NCBI RefSeq assembly: GCF_040786285.1
Contig: NZ_JBFMKQ010000002.1
Location: 682,001 to 746,000, forward strand
Length of the DNA stretch: 64,000 nt
From: Aquimarina sp040786285
GTDB lineage: Bacteria; Bacteroidota; Bacteroidia; Flavobacteriales; Flavobacteriaceae
Direction: 5' to 3'
Positions 16,628 through 24,807 of the stretch are shown one piece after another (position 1 is the stretch's first letter; each line of letters begins with the position of its first letter). The notes under the pieces are model-generated. The model was not told the origin of the DNA. It saw nothing but the letters and a program-made list of their open reading frames with translations, and searched no databases. Position numbers and translations under genes: made by a program.

Positions 16628-17116
16628 TTACAATAATTTCTGACTACTCACCAAAATTCCGTCTTCATCGACATATACAAAGTTTCCGGGTATAAACTCT
16701 ACTCCGGCAAACTTTACAGTAATGTTATGTTCTCCGATATTTTGCTTGATACTCTTTACTGGGTTGGTGTTAATTGCTCTAATACCAACATTCATATTGT
16801 TTATGATCCGACTGTCTCTTATGCAGCCATAAACGATGATGCCTTCCCAGGTATTGTTGATTGCTAATTGTGCCAATTGATCACCCACCAAAGCACATCT
16901 TAATGACCCTCCACCATCTACCACCAGGACTTTGCCATCTCCCTTAGTTTCAAGTTGTTTTCGAACAAGCGAATTGTCTTCAAAAAGTTTTAATGTCGTG
17001 ATTTTGCCCCAGAAAGCCGTTTTCTTACCAAACGATTTAAAAATTGGATCTGCACAGCTAAGATTATTGAAGTGCTGATCCCATAAATCTGCTGTTTGAA
17101 AATTGTAAGTATTCAT
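16628..17116 (-). CDS. RraA family protein (RNase E inhibitor / HMG aldolase-like)
   Basis: A 162-residue cytoplasmic protein with the RraA/MenG-like fold. Signatures are DGKVLVVDGGGSLRCALVGDQLA, GIIVYGCIRDS (the G-x-x-R-D metal/substrate motif) and FVYVDEDGILV. Family members either bind RNase E or act as class II 4-hydroxy-4-methyl-2-oxoglutarate/oxaloacetate aldolases. Presence of the R-D pair keeps the aldolase option open, and the neighbouring glycerate kinase and C4-acid-type transporter make a metabolic role plausible. An ATG 9 bp further upstream exists; the one at 17116 fits the family start. Confidence 0.85.
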   Translation of the reverse strand: MNTYNFQTADLWDQHFNNLSCADPIFKSFGKKTAFWGKITTLKLFEDNSLVRKQLETKGDGKVLVVDGGGSLRCALVGDQLAQLAINNTWEGIIVYGCIRDSRIINNMNVGIRAINTNPVKSIKQNIGEHNITVKFAGVEFIPGNFVYVDEDGILVSSQKLL

Positions 17117-17180
17117 TTTCAACATTGTATTAATATTATCTTCAAAAGAATTCTTTCTAATAGAATTTAAATATAGCTGT

Positions 17181-18305
17181 TTACTTTGATAGTTTAGCTC
17201 TGATCATTTCAAAAGAGAGTTCCTCAACGATATGTTGGGCATTAGTAAATGCTTCTTCTTCATTTTGGCTTACAGATAGAACTGTTCTTAACGCTATGAC
17301 CCCTAAAGACTTTGTTTCAGGAACAGATAAGTCCGATGCTCCAGAGATAGCATAAACCGGAATGTTTTTGGTTTTTGCGAATTGGGAGACTCCAAAAACT
17401 ACTTTTCCGTGTAGTGTTTGTTGATCAATCTTACCTTCGCCTGTAAAAATCAGATCAACTTGCTCCAAAGCCTTCGAAAATTTAGTAATTTCTAACATCG
17501 TCTTAATTCCCGATTGAAGTGTAGAATTTAAAAAAGCAATACTTCCGCCGCCAATTCCTCCGGCAGCACCTGCACCAGGTTGTTTGGCAATGTTTTTATG
17601 TAATTGTTGCGAAATAAGGGTAGAGAAATGAGATAATCCTTTGTCCAGAATTTCAATCTCTTTCGGATTAGCTCCCTTTTGTGCTGCAAAAACTTGTGCA
17701 GCTCCTTGTGGACCATATAAAGGGTTATCTACATCGCATAACGTAATAAACTTTACGCTGTTAAGCAAATCCTTGTTTTCAGGGCGTTGTATTGAAACTA
17801 TTTTTCTGAGGTTTTTGCCAATAGGCCTCACTTGTTTTTCATTTTTGTCAAAAAAAGTATACCCCAGTGCATTGGCCATTCCGATACCTAAATCACATGT
17901 TGCAGAGCCGCCAATCGATAAATAGATAGTAGTTGCTCCTCTCTGTATGGCATTTAGGATTAATTCACCTGTACCATAGGTGGTAGTATGCATACAATTA
18001 CGTTCTTTTTTCTTAAGTAATGCTAAGCCTGAAGCTGTAGCCATTTCGATATAAGCTATATTATTTGTTTTTTTATAATGAGCTTTTATGGGTCGAAATA
18101 GGGGGTCATTTACGGTTACAGCAATAGTCTTGAGATCCAGATGTTGTTCCAGAATATCCAGTGAACCATCACCACCGTCGGCAAGAGGGTGTTTTACCAC
18201 TTCTATAGTTGGATCATATTTATTAATTCCTGTTGCAATAGCATCACATACAGCTGTAGCACTAAGTGACCCTTTGAATTTATCTGGTGCTATAAGAATT
18301 TTCAT
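17181..18305 (-). CDS. Glycerate kinase (GlxK/GarK type)
   Basis: Phosphorylates D-glycerate with ATP to 2- or 3-phosphoglycerate. 374 residues, the normal length of the bacterial type I family. Motifs: IAPDKFKGSLSA at the N-terminus, HPLADGGDGSLDIL, YLSIGGSATCDLGIGMANALGY, GAGAAGGIGGG and FTGEGKIDQQTLHGKV. It runs between a DASS transporter upstream (10-bp gap, same direction) and the RraA-like gene downstream (64 bp), and a GntP-type permease is divergent further on. The group therefore looks like an uptake-and-use set for glycerate or related hydroxy acids. Confidence 0.94.
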   Translation of the reverse strand: MKILIAPDKFKGSLSATAVCDAIATGINKYDPTIEVVKHPLADGGDGSLDILEQHLDLKTIAVTVNDPLFRPIKAHYKKTNNIAYIEMATASGLALLKKKERNCMHTTTYGTGELILNAIQRGATTIYLSIGGSATCDLGIGMANALGYTFFDKNEKQVRPIGKNLRKIVSIQRPENKDLLNSVKFITLCDVDNPLYGPQGAAQVFAAQKGANPKEIEILDKGLSHFSTLISQQLHKNIAKQPGAGAAGGIGGGSIAFLNSTLQSGIKTMLEITKFSKALEQVDLIFTGEGKIDQQTLHGKVVFGVSQFAKTKNIPVYAISGASDLSVPETKSLGVIALRTVLSVSQNEEEAFTNAQHIVEELSFEMIRAKLSK

Positions 18306-18315
18306 AACGCATTTG

Positions 18316-19770
18316 TTATTTAAACAACTCAGGGAAAATAGTTACATCAATATCCCACATGATAGGTAATAGAAAATAAATCAAAATGGTAGCTACAAAA
18401 ATAGAGATTATATTCATCCAAAAACCAGCCTTAATCATAACAGGTATGGTTAGCAATCCAGAACCAAAAACTACGGCGTTTGGAGGTGTTGCTACAGGCA
18501 ACATAAATGCGCAAGATGCTGCGATGGTCGCGGCAGCCATCAAAAAATACGGATGTACATCTATAGAGAGGGCTAAGGCTGCTAATACAGGCATTAACAT
18601 AGCTGCTGTTGCAACATTAGAAGTAATTTCGGTAAGAAAATTAATAACTGTTATGATTGCCAGTAGTAATACTATTGTTGGTAAAACTTCAAACAAAGTA
18701 AGTTGATTACCAATCCATTGTGCTAATCCCGAGACTTTAAATCCTTCGGCCAGGGCAAGACCACCTCCAAAGAGCAATAATATACCCCAAGGGATGTTTT
18801 CGGCAGTTTGCCAGTTAATGATTCCAATTTTTTTCTTTTCTCCAGAGGGAATTATAAAAAGTGTAACGGCTCCTGCAATAGCTATTAAAGTATCATTAAT
18901 CCCTGGAATGATTTTTTTAAGGAGGAACGAATTTGTGATCCAGCACAGTGCAACTACTATAAATACAATGAATACAGATTTTTCTTTATAGGATATTTTT
19001 CCTAGTTGTTTAAGCTGTTTGGTTATTGTTGTTTTTCCTCCCGGAATACCTTCTTCGGTAACTGGGAATACTACTTTAGTTAGATATAGCCAACCAATAA
19101 CTAGCATTAGTATAGAAAACGGAAGCCCCAGCGCCATCCATTGGGTAAATGATATCGTCTGACCATATAATTCTTCTACGATACCAACAAAAATGATGTT
19201 AGTGGGGGTGCCTATAATAGTTGCGATTCCGCCAATAGAACAACCATAAGCAATGGCAAACATTAATGATTTCCCCATACTTTTTTTAATTTCATCTTCA
19301 GCCTGGATTTGAGAAACAACCGCCATTCCTATAGGAAGCATCATTACCGCTGTTGCCGTATTAGATATCCACATACTTAAGAACGCTGTAGCAATCATAA
19401 ATCCTAATATTACTTTATTCCAGTTGCTTCCTATGGCATGAATTATATTGAGAGCGATACGCTTATGAAGATTTGTTTTTTCGATGGCTGCCGATAAAAT
19501 GAATCCCCCTAAGAATAAAAATATCATTTGATTGGCGAACGCCGCTGATACCCCTTTTACCGACATAACCCCGGTTATTGGAAATAATATGAATGGCAAT
19601 AAGGCGGTAGCAGAAATAGGAATAGCTTCAGTAATCCACCATATGGCTATCCAGGTGCCTATTGCCAATGTGGCGGTCCCTTCGAGTGTTAACCCTTCTG
19701 CACGAAAAAAAAAGAAAATTAACAAAAACAGAATGGGGCCTGCAAAGAGTCCGATAGACTTTGTCTTCAT
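18316..19770 (-). CDS. DASS family sodium:anion (dicarboxylate) symporter
   Basis: Inner-membrane transporter of the SLC13/DASS family, 484 residues with about 11-12 membrane segments. The two inverted-repeat SNT-type motifs that bind substrate carboxylate and sodium are both visible, SNTATAVMMLPI and TSNVATAAMLMPV, as is GTPTNIIFVG. Usual substrates are C4-dicarboxylates, citrate or sulfate. The reading frame extends upstream to 19881, but the ATG at 19770 begins at the first membrane segment (MKTKSIGLFAGP) and is preferred. It is likely co-transcribed with glycerate kinase, so the substrate may be a glycerate precursor such as tartronate or tartrate (inference). Confidence 0.92.
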   Translation of the reverse strand: MKTKSIGLFAGPILFLLIFFFFRAEGLTLEGTATLAIGTWIAIWWITEAIPISATALLPFILFPITGVMSVKGVSAAFANQMIFLFLGGFILSAAIEKTNLHKRIALNIIHAIGSNWNKVILGFMIATAFLSMWISNTATAVMMLPIGMAVVSQIQAEDEIKKSMGKSLMFAIAYGCSIGGIATIIGTPTNIIFVGIVEELYGQTISFTQWMALGLPFSILMLVIGWLYLTKVVFPVTEEGIPGGKTTITKQLKQLGKISYKEKSVFIVFIVVALCWITNSFLLKKIIPGINDTLIAIAGAVTLFIIPSGEKKKIGIINWQTAENIPWGILLLFGGGLALAEGFKVSGLAQWIGNQLTLFEVLPTIVLLLAIITVINFLTEITSNVATAAMLMPVLAALALSIDVHPYFLMAAATIAASCAFMLPVATPPNAVVFGSGLLTIPVMIKAGFWMNIISIFVATILIYFLLPIMWDIDVTIFPELFK

Positions 19771-19933
19771 ATTAGTATCAGTTTTTAAGATCTCTGTTTT
19801 GTGAAACAGACTTTGTGAATTTAGTGCAAATATTTGGATCTGTTTTATATTTGGTACGGTAGACTTAGTTATGAACAGCATTAAAACATTATGGCTATAG
19901 AATTAAGAAGAAATAATTCTTAATTTAGCAGGT

Positions 19934-21268
19934 ATGATCACTGGACCATCTTTACTACTTCTAATATTAGCATCGATAGTCTTGATTATACTTCTGACTG
20001 CTAAATTCAAACTTCATCCATTTCTGGCATTAATTATAGCTTGTTTTTTTCTTGGGATTACGGTGAGAATTCCTTTACCCGAACTTATAAAATCTATGGA
20101 AAAAGGTTTTGGAGGTATCATGAGCTACATTGGGATGATTGTAATTTTTGGTAGTGTGATTGGAGTGTTTTTAGAAAAATCGGGTGGTGCCATGAAAATT
20201 GCACAGCGTATTATTAAACTCACAGGTGAAAAGAAGACAATTCCAGCTATTTCATTGATTGGGGCAGTTGTAAGTGTTCCTGTTTTTTGTGATAGCGGAT
20301 TTATTTTGCTTTCTGGATTAGCAAATAAACTAAGTAAATTAAGTCATACGAGTAAGGCTAGTTTAAACCTGGCATTAGCTACAGGATTGTATACTACACA
20401 TACTTTGGTGCCTCCTACGCCTGGTCCGATCGCCGCAGCAGGAAATATAGGAGCCTCAGGTTATTTAGGAACGATTATTTTATTGGGTATATGCTTTAGC
20501 ATTCCCGTATTATTCATCACCCAATTACTTTCTAAAAGGTTGGGGAAACATATTGTTACTAAAGAAGTGCATAATGAAATAGAGGAGGACGATCTTACTA
20601 TAATGCCTTCTTTAAAAAATGCTCTGATCCCTTTGTTACTTCCAATTTTGTTAATTGCATTAGGTACAATATTTCGTTTTACCGGAATTGAAACGCCGTG
20701 GTTAAATTTTTTAAGTGCGCCTGTGGTAGCGATTTTTATAGGCGCAATTGTTGCGATGTTATTGTTACGCCCCAGGAATAAGAACGAATATTCGGATTGG
20801 TTTTTGGAAGCAATTAAAGTGTCTGGGCCGATACTAATTATTACCGCTGCAGGGGGTGCATTTGGTGGTGTATTAAAGGCAACTCCCCTTTCTGAATATG
20901 TATCACTATGGATGACTTCTGGAGATTCTAATGATGTTTTGATTCTAATTCTAATTTTTATAATAGCTGCTGTCTTAAAATCGGCCCAAGGTTCTTCAAC
21001 CAGTGCAATGGTTATTACTTCTTCGCTTCTAGCCCCATTGATCCCGGCGTTGGGTTGGGACTCTGCCATTCAATTTGCATTGGCAGTTTTGGTCATTGGA
21101 GGAGGAGCTATGACAGTATCTCACTTTAATGATAGCTATTTTTGGGTGGTTTCTCAGTTTAGCGGAATGAGCGCTAAAGACACGAACAGATCTTTTACTT
21201 TAATTACTGGGATACAGGGAGTATTGGTGTTAACCCTTTCTATTTTGATTTGGCTTTTTGTTATATAA
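19934..21268 (+). CDS. GntP family gluconate/glycerate:H+ symporter
   Basis: Inner-membrane permease of 444 residues with about 12 helices. GntP hallmarks: VSVPVFCDSGFILLSGL, TTHTLVPPTPGPIAAAGNIG, AAGGAFGGVLKAT, KSAQGSSTSAMVITSSL and the C-terminal TVSHFNDSYFWVVSQFSGM. Known members carry gluconate, idonate or D-glycerate; divergence from a glycerate kinase gene favours glycerate here (inference). The intergenic region to the DASS gene (19771-19933) should hold both promoters. Confidence 0.93.
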   Translation: MITGPSLLLLILASIVLIILLTAKFKLHPFLALIIACFFLGITVRIPLPELIKSMEKGFGGIMSYIGMIVIFGSVIGVFLEKSGGAMKIAQRIIKLTGEKKTIPAISLIGAVVSVPVFCDSGFILLSGLANKLSKLSHTSKASLNLALATGLYTTHTLVPPTPGPIAAAGNIGASGYLGTIILLGICFSIPVLFITQLLSKRLGKHIVTKEVHNEIEEDDLTIMPSLKNALIPLLLPILLIALGTIFRFTGIETPWLNFLSAPVVAIFIGAIVAMLLLRPRNKNEYSDWFLEAIKVSGPILIITAAGGAFGGVLKATPLSEYVSLWMTSGDSNDVLILILIFIIAAVLKSAQGSSTSAMVITSSLLAPLIPALGWDSAIQFALAVLVIGGGAMTVSHFNDSYFWVVSQFSGMSAKDTNRSFTLITGIQGVLVLTLSILIWLFVI

Positions 21269-21304
21269 CTGCAAATAATTATTTATTAAGAATTAAGCTA
21301 TAGT

Positions 21305-21385
21305 TCGGCATGAAAGAACTGAAATAAACATGTAAACAAATCCATTATGAATGGGTTTTTGAAATTCAATTCCTTTTCATGCCGA
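21305..21385. terminator. Nested hairpins between convergent genes
   Basis: Outer arms TCGGCATGAAA (21305-21315) and TTTCATGCCGA (21375-21385) enclose an inner hairpin around AAATCCATT-ATG-AATGGGTTT followed by T's. Placed between the convergent gntP-type and MarR-GNAT genes; probably a two-way terminator, though the outer arms are widely spaced. Confidence 0.55.
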
Positions 21386-21399
21386 GTTTATAGCCTTTT

Positions 21400-22353
21400 T
21401 TATTTTAAAGTTAATTCCATTTGAATATTACACCGCTCATAAGGAGTCGAACGCCCAATGACTTTTTTGAAACCAAGTTTGTGATATAAATTTATGGCCG
21501 GTTTTAAAACTGTATTACTCTCTAGGTATATGTTTTTTGCGCCTAAAGATTTTGCTTTTTCTATGACAGCTTTACCTAATAACCTACCTATTCCTTTTCC
21601 TTTTGCGATAGGGGAGACAGCCATTTTTGCAAGCTCAAAATCATAATTCGGATCATTCATTTTTATTAATGCACATACTCCAACCGGTTCATTATCGTAT
21701 AGTGCGATCAAGATGTATCCGCCTTTATCCAAAATGTGCTTTTTTGGGTGATCTAATGCCTTTCGATCGGCCTCTTCCATTTTGAAGTAGGTAGTTATCC
21801 ATTCTTCATTTAAACGCTTAAAAAATTCTTGATGCTTTAATTCATAAGGGACAATCCTCACTTTTTCCGACTCTCGTTGTTTCTTATTCTCTTTAACACG
21901 CTGAAGAATTGATTTTTGATCCAATAAAAATTCAAATTCTTCCATCGCACTCCATAAATTATTTCTGCTTTGATTTAGAATTTCTTCTACGGCTTTTTTT
22001 ACATCAATATATTGTTCTTCAATTCGGACGGCTAATATTTTTCCTTGATCAGAAAGTTGAATGTTGTTTTTTCTTTTATCATTTTTATCCTGTTTTTCAT
22101 TTGCGATTCCTGCTTTGATCATTTCACGCACTATTTTGCTAACAGAAGGATGGGAGTGACCTATATCATCGGCGATTTCTGTAATTGATCTTTCATTAGT
22201 CTGCGACAAAATATAAAAAACCGGAAACCATTTTGGTTTTAAACCTACATCATACATTGGGTAAATTTTAGCTGCGTCTTCGGCAACTTTGTCGCTAAGC
22301 ATTCTTAACCTGGTACCTATCGCAATACTGCCTATATCATCAAAGAAATTCAT
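21400..22353 (-). CDS. MarR-type regulator fused to GNAT acetyltransferase
   Basis: A 317-residue natural fusion. Residues about 1-150 form a MarR winged helix (ITEIADDIGHSHPSVSKIVREMIKAGI as recognition helix region, then KRKNNIQLSDQGK as wing). Residues about 160-317 form a GNAT domain (motif A MAVSPIAKGKGIGRLLGKAVIEKAKSLG, then NLYHKLGFKKV). The family is known in Bacteroidota as a bifunctional HTH/GNAT protein, in which acetyltransferase substrate or acetyl-CoA may modulate DNA binding (inference). The frame opens with TTG 6 bp upstream, but the ATG at 22353 is used. A perfect inverted repeat 14 bp upstream suggests autoregulation. Confidence 0.92.
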   Translation of the reverse strand: MNFFDDIGSIAIGTRLRMLSDKVAEDAAKIYPMYDVGLKPKWFPVFYILSQTNERSITEIADDIGHSHPSVSKIVREMIKAGIANEKQDKNDKRKNNIQLSDQGKILAVRIEEQYIDVKKAVEEILNQSRNNLWSAMEEFEFLLDQKSILQRVKENKKQRESEKVRIVPYELKHQEFFKRLNEEWITTYFKMEEADRKALDHPKKHILDKGGYILIALYDNEPVGVCALIKMNDPNYDFELAKMAVSPIAKGKGIGRLLGKAVIEKAKSLGAKNIYLESNTVLKPAINLYHKLGFKKVIGRSTPYERCNIQMELTLK

Positions 22354-22366
22354 ATACAAATATAAC

Positions 22367-22384
22367 TACGTAATTGGTTACGTA
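22367..22384. promoter_or_regulatory. Palindromic operator before the MarR-GNAT gene
   Basis: TACGTAA-TTGG-TTACGTA, perfect 7-bp arms with a 4-bp spacer, 14 bp upstream of the ATG at 22353. Size, symmetry and position fit a MarR dimer site that represses its own gene. Confidence 0.7.
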
Positions 22385-22445
22385 AATATAAAAATTTTAT
22401 GTCATTTTTCAAAATTCACCCTATAAATCACTAAAAATACAAACA

Positions 22446-22480
22446 AAAAAATCCGATCGTTTAGGATCGGATTTTTATAA
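22446..22480 (-). terminator. Terminator of the OmpA/MotB-like gene
   Basis: AAAAATCCGATC-GTTTA-GGATCGGATTTTT-type hairpin 15 bp beyond the stop at 22495. Confidence 0.85.
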
Positions 22481-22494
22481 GGTTGTTGATGTTT

Positions 22495-23322
22495 TTATTT
22501 TTTGGCTCCGTTTTTCATGTTTTCTTTTACCAAAGCATAAAACTCATCAAATTTGGCATCAATTATAATTCTTGTTGCAGTTTCTATGCTTTGAGATCCA
22601 TATTCACTTTTTCCTAAGACATTCATTCTCTTTGGATCTACTTTAAAATCATTTTGCAAAGTTCTCACCACAGCAGCGGCTTGTTTTGCACTAAGGTCCC
22701 AGTTATCACTGATGCTCTTATCTTTAATATTTAAAGCATTGCTATTTCCTTCGACAATGATTTTTAAGTCGGGTTTTGCATTTAAAGCATTTGCTATTTT
22801 TCCTAATAAGGCTTTAGCTTTGTCATCAATAGTATAACTTTTATCACTCTCTCCAAATAGTAAGGTGTTTGCCAATGTTATAAGAACACTTCCGTTTTTT
22901 AATGCAATAGTATTAGCTTGGTCTCCAAGTGCATTCTTTAAAACTTTTAAAGTTTCTAATTTTGTAGCATCACTTTGACCAATGGCATCATTAATGGTCT
23001 TAAGTTGTTTATCTTTTTCCTGAAGACTTTCTAATGAAGATTCTAAATTTTGAGCTTTCTTTTTAGAAAGTTCGGTAAAATTCCCCATGTTGGCTAAAAG
23101 CGATGCATTGGTTTCTTTTAAGTCTTTAACCTGGGCTTGTATCGTTTCTACCTGGGTAAGTGTAGCTTTTTCTTTTTTCCGAGAATCATTTAATTCTCCT
23201 TTGGCTACTTTTAACTCTTTTCTTAGTTTATCTATTTCGTCTAAAAGATCTTTTTTTTTCTGAGAATATACAGATGAACTTGTGATCAATAGAACAGAGG
23301 CTAATAAAATAATTTTTTTCAT
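22495..23322 (-). CDS. Coiled-coil OmpA/MotB-like peptidoglycan-associating protein
   Basis: A 275-residue exported protein. Signal peptide 1-20 (ending SVYSQ), then a long lysine/glutamate-rich coiled coil (about 22-125), then an OmpA/MotB-like domain (about 140-260): GSVLITLANTLLFGESDKSYTIDDKAKALLGKIANALN, LKIIVEGNSN, DNWDLSAKQAAAVVRTLQND and ...PKRMNVLGKSEYG. In this fold the domain binds peptidoglycan diaminopimelate. There is no membrane anchor beyond the signal peptide and no motA-type neighbour, so a structural envelope role is more likely than a motor role. Confidence 0.85.
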   Translation of the reverse strand: MKKIILLASVLLITSSSVYSQKKKDLLDEIDKLRKELKVAKGELNDSRKKEKATLTQVETIQAQVKDLKETNASLLANMGNFTELSKKKAQNLESSLESLQEKDKQLKTINDAIGQSDATKLETLKVLKNALGDQANTIALKNGSVLITLANTLLFGESDKSYTIDDKAKALLGKIANALNAKPDLKIIVEGNSNALNIKDKSISDNWDLSAKQAAAVVRTLQNDFKVDPKRMNVLGKSEYGSQSIETATRIIIDAKFDEFYALVKENMKNGAKK

Positions 23323-23390
23323 CGGTTTGAATATGATTTGTTGCAGCTGCTAAAGTAAAACTTTTTTACAAATAACAAAGTAACAGTACG

Positions 23391-23825
23391 CTATGACTTT
23401 TCTAATAGCTTTTTAGCATTTTTAATACTTGAATTGATTTGATCTTTTAATTGATGTACTTTAACTTTTTCTTCCTGTAGTAGTTTCATTTGTGAAGATA
23501 GCTTTTCTGCACTCATTTTACTGTCTTCATTTTCATGCGGAAAAGTGTCGCTAAAATCACTCATCCACTTCATCATAAAGTCATACGAATCCTTTAGATC
23601 TTGTTGCGCTTTAGCATGAGTTTTTCCTACGGCTGTAGTGTCGATTTTTGGATCCAGATACTTGATTAAGGTGCTTACTTCTCCCATTTTAGGCATCACT
23701 TCATCATGTACATCGATCACTTCTTGCATTAATGTGTCAAATTTTTGTTCTTCTCCAGTAAGCTGATTGCAAGATGCACATATCAGCAATATCAGAGATA
23801 CTGAATATAAAAACGATAATTTCAT
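23391..23825 (-). CDS. Small lipoprotein with helical body, unknown function
   Basis: A 144-residue lipoprotein. The signal peptide ends in the lipobox LLICASC, with the lipidated cysteine at about residue 19. The body is wholly helical and charged (FDTLMQEVIDVHDEVMPKMGEVSTLIKYLDPK, then DLKDSYDFMMKWMSDF, then EKLSSQMKLLQEEKVKVHQLKDQI). Similar flavobacterial proteins have been loosely named viral A-type inclusion proteins, a name that says nothing about function. It lies 68 bp upstream of the OmpA-like gene in the same direction, so the two may act together in the envelope. Confidence 0.8.
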   Translation of the reverse strand: MKLSFLYSVSLILLICASCNQLTGEEQKFDTLMQEVIDVHDEVMPKMGEVSTLIKYLDPKIDTTAVGKTHAKAQQDLKDSYDFMMKWMSDFSDTFPHENEDSKMSAEKLSSQMKLLQEEKVKVHQLKDQINSSIKNAKKLLEKS

Positions 23826-23868
23826 AATTTAAAAATTTTAAAGTTGTATAGTGCGGGTAATTTTATTT

Positions 23869-23876
23869 CAAAGATA
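23869..23876 (-). promoter_or_regulatory. Possible -7 element (TATCTTTG) of the lipoprotein gene
   Basis: Exact TAnnTTTG match on the minus strand 43 bp upstream of the start at 23825, with TTTA 19 bp further upstream in place of the usual TTTG. Confidence 0.4.
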
Positions 23877-24028
23877 TTACTTTTCCTTCTCTTGCTAAAG
23901 CTTTGCAGCATTATATAGTTTTAGGGTTTTTGCTTATTTTCCGATCTGTTAAAATACGTTGATATTAATGAAAATTGATACAAATAGTGCCAATATAAGT
24001 TAAAATATAGGCGCTATATGAAGTTTAG

Positions 24029-24772
24029 CTATTCTATAAGTTTCTTTTTTTTATTTAGTGTTTTTGAAGTCAGTATATAAAGTGTAAACCCAGAAAGAAT
24101 AGTAAAAATTCCAAAGAGAGAAAAAGCACGTAGAAGTATATTATTAAAATTATCACGCTCTTGATAATCCATAGTGTGTAACATCCACAAAAAATCGAAT
24201 ATCCGCCATTGATTATTTCTAAAAGTTTGGACATTGCCATACTCTTTTGATATATACACAGTGGTATTGGCGGGTTGATCAAAAGTAATAGCATAAGCCG
24301 GAAGAGGACGTCGGCGATATTCGTGATGATTTCCAGTCTCGGTTATATATTCAATAGCATTGATTTTAGCATTTATGTTTAACTTTTTTTCGGCTATTTT
24401 AATGGCTTCTTCTTTGCTAATAGCGTGTCTTAACTTTCCGTTTTTTGCATTGATAAGTAGCGCTTTCTTTTTTCCTTCAGAAAGAAACTGTATACGATAC
24501 ACTGGTTTTTCTAAGATAGAAGTTAGTTCTAATGAAATGAGATCATCATTTTTATTAAGTAGTGTTGTTAAAAATACTTCTGGAGAAACGTATGCAAAAT
24601 CTTTAGGAATACAAGGAGCTTCATTTTTTAGATGATCACCTCTAATCTCATCAATGGTAGTCCAACTAAAGTAAAGCCCTCCTATTGTCCATAATAAAAA
24701 CTGGATTCCCAGAACAACACCAAGATATCGATGCCATTTACGAGTTAATTGTATTACTTTTCTTTTTTTCAT
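24029..24772 (-). CDS. PepSY domain membrane protein (last gene of TonB/PepSY operon)
   Basis: A 247-residue inner-membrane protein. N-terminal helix about 14-36 (RYLGVVLGIQFLLWTIGGLYFSW), periplasmic PepSY-like region about 40-200 (ISKEEAIKIAEKKLNI, YRRRPLPAYAITFDQPANTTVYIS), and C-terminal helix about 215-235. Such proteins accompany TonB receptors for ferric siderophores or haem, and some act as ferric reductases or in siderophore handling. It lies 35 bp downstream of the larger PepSY protein and is read as the end of that operon. Confidence 0.82.
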   Translation of the reverse strand: MKKRKVIQLTRKWHRYLGVVLGIQFLLWTIGGLYFSWTTIDEIRGDHLKNEAPCIPKDFAYVSPEVFLTTLLNKNDDLISLELTSILEKPVYRIQFLSEGKKKALLINAKNGKLRHAISKEEAIKIAEKKLNINAKINAIEYITETGNHHEYRRRPLPAYAITFDQPANTTVYISKEYGNVQTFRNNQWRIFDFLWMLHTMDYQERDNFNNILLRAFSLFGIFTILSGFTLYILTSKTLNKKKKLIE

Positions 24773-24807
24773 TTTGATTTCGTATTGAAAAAAATTAAAC
24801 CACTTTA

